Below, in pieces: positions 59,990 to 64,000 of a stretch of DNA of 64,000 nucleotides (its first letter is position 1; each line of letters opens with the position of its first letter). Made by a program: the position numbers and the translations under genes. This DNA comes from Bacillota bacterium. Lineage in GTDB: Bacteria > Bacillota > Clostridia > Christensenellales > SZUA-584. Where the stretch lies: the NCBI GenBank assembly GCA_023410595.1, contig JAEYPO010000016.1, forward strand, positions 57,183 to 121,182, given 5' to 3'. The notes under the pieces were generated by a model. That model was not told where the DNA came from and did not search any database. It was given only the letters and a program-made list of their open reading frames with translations.

Positions 59990-60013
59990 CTTTCACAATA
60001 TTTGTTCAAAATT

Positions 60014-60044
60014 AAGCGCCTGCATGCTTGCAGACGCTTTTTTA
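60014..60044. terminator. Second hairpin between the peptide gene and ypeB
   Basis: AAGCG and CGCTT arms with an inner CTGC/GCAG pairing, followed on the plus strand by a T-run. On the minus strand AATTTTG follows, so it may serve ypeB as well. Confidence 0.65.
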
Positions 60045-60120
60045 TACGGGGTCCCCAGCAAGTCGTGAGGCTTGCTGGGGTGTAAATACGGGCCCTTCGC
60101 AAGCCATGAGGCTTGCCGTT
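60045..60120. repeat. Family B hairpin repeat, one full and one partial copy
   Basis: TACGGGGTCCCCAGCAAGTC, then GTGAGGCTTGCTGGGGTGTAAATA, followed by a truncated copy (GGGCCCTTCGCAAGCC, ATGAGGCTTGC). The same element as at 30952 and 47502. Confidence 0.7.
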
Positions 60121-61441
60121 ACATCACCAGTTTTCCCTCGTTGGTATCCTGTATCATCAGCACGTCCTCTTCCGTGCCGCTCTGGGCGTTTATGTATATG
60201 ATATACGATCTCTCGCCCACATTGCCGGTAAACTCCCAGCACAGCTTCTCCTCGTTTGTGTCGAGCGGTATTATAGCAAGGCGCGAGTTTGTCACTTCAA
60301 GGTTGCTGTTGAGCTTTGCCTGCGCGTCCGCCTGCGTGATCGCCGGGGCGGGTATCTGCCGCGGTTTATGCGACATAAGATAGTTGTTCGCCTCCAGCCC
60401 CGCGACGTCATTTTTAGAGATGTCCACCCACACCTTTATAAGGTCAGGGTACAGCACGACGTCTCCTTGCATAGGCGCGAGGTTAATTATCGCCATGCCT
60501 CCGTAAAACTGCGCGTAGCTCGCCGCTGTCTCGCCGTAGCCCTTGGCGCGCAGATAATCCTGTGCTATCGTCTTTAGCTGTTCATATCTTTCGTCGGTGG
60601 GCAGAGCTGTGATGCCTGTATCGCGGTGGCTCATATACCACAGCACCTTACCGCCCTGTTTCGTTATATATATCGAAAAGGGGACGGAGTTTTGCGTACC
60701 GGTAAAGCCGTAACACGCTATAATACTGTTGAGGTCTCCGCCGTAAGAAAGCGCGTTTGAGTCTGTCCCCATGAACTGCGCGGCTATCATCTGCGCATCG
60801 GCCTGTGAAACCACCGCGGCCCCCAAGCCCTCGGGTTGCTTGTTCTCCGTGCTTTCCGAGAACGGCCCGTCGTATATTAGCCTCGGATACTCCTGATTAG
60901 AAAAATCAAGACTGCTGCCGGCAGTATTCTGCGATAGAAAGTCCGTACTTATTGTCCCTAAGCCGCTGGCATACCCCTTCTGCCACAGCTCGTTTATTTT
61001 GGCCGTTATGTCACCGCATGTGTCCGAGAGCGACTTTATCTGAGCTAAATCGTCGGCGCTTAGCGCCTCTCCCTTGGCGAGCTTATTAGAAAGGTAACGA
61101 CAGTAATCGCCGGTGCGGTTCATAAACTGCGTTAATCCGGACGTGCTCTGGTACGATACGGGCAGCGCGGCAATAGAGCTTTCCGTGTTTCCCGTCTGCC
61201 GCCACACGTCGAGCAGCAGCATTGAATACTGGTTGTTGTCGTTTACCGCCTCAAGCTTGTCAAGCTTCGTCTTAAGGCTCTCTATATCCGTCACGAGCCC
61301 TTCGAACGACTGCTGGTAAAAGCCCGCTACCTGGTTGTTTAAATGCCTGTTCTGGCTGTCCAGCACTACGGTATATATCGAAAGCGCGACGATTATAAGC
61401 CCCGCGGCAATTGCCGCTATCCTTTTATAAACACTTCTCAT
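60119..61441 (-). CDS. ypeB: Germination protein YpeB
   Basis: YpeB stabilises and inhibits or localises the cortex-lytic enzyme SleB in spores. The 440-residue protein has an N-terminal membrane anchor (about 8-28), a helical region (30-200, NQVAGFYQQSFEGLVTDIESLKTKLDKL) and C-terminal PepSY-type repeats (VSQADAQMIAAQF, ITQADAQAKLNSNLEV, YINAQSGTEEDVLMI). It lies nine bases after sleB, the conserved sleB-ypeB order of spore formers, and supports a spore-forming host. A short terminator region follows. Confidence 0.95.
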   Translation of the reverse strand: MRSVYKRIAAIAAGLIIVALSIYTVVLDSQNRHLNNQVAGFYQQSFEGLVTDIESLKTKLDKLEAVNDNNQYSMLLLDVWRQTGNTESSIAALPVSYQSTSGLTQFMNRTGDYCRYLSNKLAKGEALSADDLAQIKSLSDTCGDITAKINELWQKGYASGLGTISTDFLSQNTAGSSLDFSNQEYPRLIYDGPFSESTENKQPEGLGAAVVSQADAQMIAAQFMGTDSNALSYGGDLNSIIACYGFTGTQNSVPFSIYITKQGGKVLWYMSHRDTGITALPTDERYEQLKTIAQDYLRAKGYGETAASYAQFYGGMAIINLAPMQGDVVLYPDLIKVWVDISKNDVAGLEANNYLMSHKPRQIPAPAITQADAQAKLNSNLEVTNSRLAIIPLDTNEEKLCWEFTGNVGERSYIIYINAQSGTEEDVLMIQDTNEGKLVM

Positions 61442-61450
61442 ATATTCCTC

Positions 61451-62134
61451 CTATTTGCAGAAGTTGTGATCGCCTATCTCAGCGATGACCGGCCTTGTCC
61501 ACATCCACGAGTCGGCGCTTATCTTAAACGGATTGTAGTAAAAGAGCGCGCCTCCCGACGGATCCCATCCGTTAAAGGCGTCCCTTGCAGCGCGCAGCGA
61601 CTCCTGATCGGGCGCAAGATCTATCTGTCCGTCGTCCACGACGGAGAACGCGCCCGGCTGATATATGACTTTAGAAAGGCTATTGGGAAAAAGCGACGAG
61701 TCGACGCGGTTCAGCACGACCGCCCCCACGGCTACCAAGCCGCTGTAAGGCTCTCCCCGCGCTTCGCCGTATATGAGTCTTGCCAGCAGGTAAACGTCGT
61801 TGCTGTTCCCGTCGCCCGTGCCGCCTCCCGAGGAGCCCGTCGGCGGCGCGACGCCCAGCTTCTCCGCCGTCTGTGCTCCGACAATTCCGTCTATCCTTAT
61901 ACCGTTATTCTGCTGGAACCAGATTACCGCGTTTTCCGTCTCTTTGCCGTAATGACCGTCTACGGCGCCGAAGTAATATCCCCAGTCGGAAAGGCGCCGC
62001 TGTATTTCCGCTACCTGGTCTCCCGAAGAACCGAACATATATGCCGCCGCCGGCACCGCTTCGCAACCATAAAGAAAGACCGTAAGCAATACGAGTATTA
62101 TTGCCGCCGATCTCTTAACCAACCGTCCTTTCAT
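61451..62134 (-). CDS. sleB: Spore cortex-lytic enzyme SleB
   Basis: SleB is a lytic transglycosylase that cuts muramic-lactam cortex peptidoglycan at germination. The 227-residue protein has a signal or lipoprotein-like N terminus (FLYGCEA), a PG_binding_1 domain (about 34-95, GDQVAEIQRRLSDWGYYFGAVDGHYG) and a Hydrolase_2 catalytic domain (about 110-227). The catalytic glutamate stands in LARLIYGEARGEPYSGLVAV. The C-terminal GDHNFCK is typical. It is the first gene of the sleB-ypeB operon, 36 bases downstream of spoIIR. Confidence 0.96.
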   Translation of the reverse strand: MKGRLVKRSAAIILVLLTVFLYGCEAVPAAAYMFGSSGDQVAEIQRRLSDWGYYFGAVDGHYGKETENAVIWFQQNNGIRIDGIVGAQTAEKLGVAPPTGSSGGGTGDGNSNDVYLLARLIYGEARGEPYSGLVAVGAVVLNRVDSSLFPNSLSKVIYQPGAFSVVDDGQIDLAPDQESLRAARDAFNGWDPSGGALFYYNPFKISADSWMWTRPVIAEIGDHNFCK

Positions 62135-62170
62135 GCCCTTGCTCCTTGTTTGTATTAGACGGCTAAGCGA

Positions 62171-62689
62171 TTATCCCCCGAATATAGCGCTAAAAAGCTC
62201 CGCTAACCACGATGTGTACTCGTAATCATTTGCCTCCGTTATCTCGGATATGCAAAGCGGCGGGAACATTACGCACCACCAGTTGTCCCCTTCGCCGCTT
62301 CCCAGCCTGATTTTAAGAGCCTCGTAGTCGCCCTCGGGATACGTAACGCCCTTGTAGCTTTTTTCGGGAAAATGAGATTTTCCTATCTCGGCGTCAGCGG
62401 TATAGCCGACACCGATTTCTGCAAGCGTTTCGTTTGCCGTCGCTATTATTATCCCAAGGTTTTTTTCTATATATTCCTTAGCTTCCTCCTCGTTTTTGCA
62501 TTTCGTTATGCCGTCTTTTGTCGCTTCTAGCACGGCGTCGCGCACGCTCAGTTTGATCTGCTGGTCGGTTTCGCTGTTTGAATTTGCAATTATATGCAGT
62601 CTTAAGGGTTTATCTGCACATGCGCCAAGCAAAGCCGCGGCGAGCACGATTAAGGCCGCAACCGCCGCAGCGCTTCTTTTATGTGACAC
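62171..62689 (-). CDS. spoIIR: Stage II sporulation protein R
   Basis: SpoIIR is secreted from the forespore and triggers processing of pro-sigma-E in the mother cell. The 172-residue protein has a lipoprotein-like signal (LLGACADKP) and the conserved domain with LRLHIIANSNSETDQQIKLSVRDAVL, VGYTADAEIGKSHFPEKSYKGVTYPEGDYEALKIRLG and NWWCVMFPPLC. It is normally made from a sigma-F promoter; I did not find a clear one. Its presence with sleB and ypeB indicates a full sporulation programme in the host. Confidence 0.96.
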   Translation of the reverse strand: MSHKRSAAAVAALIVLAAALLGACADKPLRLHIIANSNSETDQQIKLSVRDAVLEATKDGITKCKNEEEAKEYIEKNLGIIIATANETLAEIGVGYTADAEIGKSHFPEKSYKGVTYPEGDYEALKIRLGSGEGDNWWCVMFPPLCISEITEANDYEYTSWLAELFSAIFGG

Positions 62690-62776
62690 TTCCGTTTCCT
62701 CTATTCAAAGTATTACATATGCATATGCAGTTTCAATTATTGCCATACGCCGCTAAAATATACGCGCGGCGAGTGC

Positions 62777-62817
62777 AAAAAAACGCCGCTGTTTTCCGGA
62801 GAAGGCTATAAGCGGCG
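62777..62817 (-). terminator. Terminator of the ZIP transporter gene
   Basis: CGCCGCT and AGCGGCG arms (62784-62790, 62811-62817) enclose 20 bases. On the minus strand a run of seven T follows. Confidence 0.75.
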
Positions 62818-62818
62818 G

Positions 62819-63517
62819 CTAAACGAGCGTCGTCATTATAAAACCAAGGCATAGTCCGAACATGGAATAGAAGAATTTATGCTTCTTGCCCGCGGAGGGT
62901 ATGAGCTCTTTTAACGATATGTAAAGCATTGCGCCGCCCGCGAACGATATACAAAGCGCGATCATCTCTCTGGAAATAGCGCCTACTGCCGTACCGAGCA
63001 GCGAGCCTAAGGCTGTGGGCATGCCTGTCATGAAAGAGAGAAAGAGCACTTTGGCGACGGACATGCCGGAGAGCTTTAACGGCAGCCCCACGGCTATGCC
63101 TTCAGGTATGTCATGCACGAGCATTAAAAGCGAGAGCGAGAAGGCAAGTCTTTGGCTCTCGACGAGCGTCGAGCCTATGGCAAGCCCTTCGGGGAGGTTG
63201 TGGAACGCTATGCCTATGAGCACCAAAAGGCCCATTGTGTACATCGAGTTGGATTCTTCGTGCAGGAACAGCGGCGAGAGCATCGCGAATACTCCGCCGC
63301 CTATAACCGCGCCGCCCGCCATCACGAACACTCCGCAAAGCCGGGCGCTCTCTATAAGCATGTCGAAGAACACGACTGCGACCATCATGCCGCCCGCTAT
63401 AGCCAGGAAAGGGCGCGGCTCAGTTACTTTTTTGCCTATGAACAGTGCTATAACGCCGCCTATAAGCGTGCCCGTAGCGCCCACGATGCAACCTATTATT
63501 CCGCTCTGTACGTACAT
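62819..63517 (-). CDS. zupT: ZIP-family metal-ion transporter
   Basis: The 232-residue protein has eight membrane segments and the ZIP metal-site motifs HNLPEGLAIG in helix 4 and HDIPEGIAVGLP in helix 5, as in ZupT. These proteins move zinc, iron or manganese into the cytoplasm. The usual His-rich loop is missing (only SPLFLHEESN between helices 3 and 4). It is a lone gene. Zinc is likely, but specificity cannot be read from sequence. Confidence 0.93.
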   Translation of the reverse strand: MYVQSGIIGCIVGATGTLIGGVIALFIGKKVTEPRPFLAIAGGMMVAVVFFDMLIESARLCGVFVMAGGAVIGGGVFAMLSPLFLHEESNSMYTMGLLVLIGIAFHNLPEGLAIGSTLVESQRLAFSLSLLMLVHDIPEGIAVGLPLKLSGMSVAKVLFLSFMTGMPTALGSLLGTAVGAISREMIALCISFAGGAMLYISLKELIPSAGKKHKFFYSMFGLCLGFIMTTLV

Positions 63518-63638
63518 AAACGACCTCGCTGACCCCGTTAAGCTTGCATATTGTTATGTATACGCTAAATTATGGGCGCTCTATGCAACTTAAGGCGGAT
63601 ATCATAAGGCTATTAATTCAGGATTTTAGCACAAGCCG

Positions 63639-64000
63639 CTATTCGTCCGCAAAACGCATAAGTTCACTGTTGAACGCTTCGCGCTGGTCTATAAACAGGA
63701 AATGCCCGCAGCTTTCAAACGATACAAGGCGCGAGTCCCGTATACTGTCCCGCTGGGCGAGAGCCAAAGGAAAAAGGCAGACCTTATCCTGCAAGCCGTG
63801 AAGTATTAATGTGGGGACGTTTATCGCTTTAAGATCGCCAAACAATCGTTCTTCATTAAGCCATGTGTTTGCGATCTACGTTGTCAAATGATCTGTTACA
63901 CTTTCGGCAAAGTTCTCCCTCCAGTACTGGAGGGGCGATTTTCTCCCCAGTACCAGCAGCGGGAAGTTATTATCCCATCTTTGATAGCGTTGTAATTGCT
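63639..64000 (-). pseudogene. Alpha/beta-hydrolase gene broken by an in-frame TAG (5' end outside the window)
   Basis: Downstream of the stop the frame encodes the C-terminal part of an alpha/beta hydrolase: VPTLILHGLQDK with the acid residue region and GHFLFIDQREAFN with the catalytic histidine. Upstream, in the same frame, DNA to the window edge stays open and reads like the cap region (FPLLVLGR, QYWRENFAESVTDHL). The two parts are separated by one TAG at 63876-63878. Since TAG is used as an ordinary stop in this genome (dnaA, ntpE), this is most simply a nonsense mutation. A TTG at 63845 could start a short product, but it has no ribosome site. Confidence 0.7.

Noticed and set aside
1..64000. 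tRNA or rRNA genes
   Set aside because: I looked for T-loop-like GGTTCGA strings and rRNA landmarks by eye and found none in a convincing context; a covariance-model scan would be decisive.

Overview
The window looks like the chromosomal replication-origin neighbourhood of an endospore-forming member of the Clostridia (Firmicutes). The grounds are dnaA-dnaN with DnaA boxes and a DnaA-trio element, remB-gyrB-gyrA, the spore genes spoIIR and sleB-ypeB, a V-type ATPase operon of bacterial (Ntp) layout, and mostly strong Shine-Dalgarno sites. Core genes are about half G+C and use ATA as the main isoleucine codon, which is uncommon among bacteria. I cannot name the genus from sequence alone.

Layout. 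1-7.7 kb: the 3' end of a pyrimidine-nucleoside phosphorylase gene, a secreted NlpC/P60 wall hydrolase, an oriC-type region, dnaA, a second origin element, dnaN, an AT-rich foreign-looking lipoprotein gene and a TVP38-type membrane protein. 7.9-19.6 kb: purL on the minus strand, then remB-gyrB-gyrA, an orphan solute-binding protein and glutamine-dependent nadE. 19.8-26.2 kb, minus strand: two tandem DUF4064-like membrane proteins, an LCP ligase, an mreB homologue, a dus gene coupled to a membrane protein, and a GGDEF protein. 26.4-29.3 kb: a two-component system and a PepSY-like membrane-anchored protein. 29.4-30.9 kb: dispersed repeats and an unusual protein carrying a GGADGPT motif. 31-35.6 kb: serC-serA (minus) diverging from greA-lysS (plus). 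36-42.4 kb: a seven-gene minus-strand run, DUF1934 - metallo-hydrolase - pyrG - glnS - two PQ-loop-like proteins - gltX. 42.7-46.8 kb: an iron-sulfur flavoprotein, displaced recF, a membrane glycosyltransferase-like protein and a proB-like kinase. 47-56.9 kb: rpiB, upp and the nine-gene V-ATPase operon. 57.2-64 kb: a lipoprotein, a membrane-exporter/acetyltransferase fusion, a ferredoxin-type reductase, a tiny secreted peptide, ypeB, sleB, spoIIR, a ZIP transporter and an alpha/beta-hydrolase fragment broken by a stop codon.

How the parts work together. The origin region is bipartite: boxes upstream of dnaA and a B. subtilis-like unwinding element between dnaA and dnaN. The usual dnaN-recF-remB-gyrBA series is interrupted by purL and accessory genes, and recF lies about 39 kb further on. 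The V-ATPase ring subunit keeps all the sodium-binding side chains known from Enterococcus hirae NtpK, so a sodium-coupled enzyme is predicted. The minus-strand synthetase operon combines three glutamine/glutamate-handling enzymes with two small SemiSWEET-like membrane proteins.

Several families of short palindromic repeats occur between genes, two of them inside the V-ATPase operon. I saw no rRNA, no CRISPR array, no convincing tRNA gene, and no complete insertion sequence or prophage. The least ordinary items are the exporter-acetyltransferase fusion, the GGADGPT protein, the Glu/Gln operon with its paired PQ-loop proteins, and the 46-residue secreted peptide.
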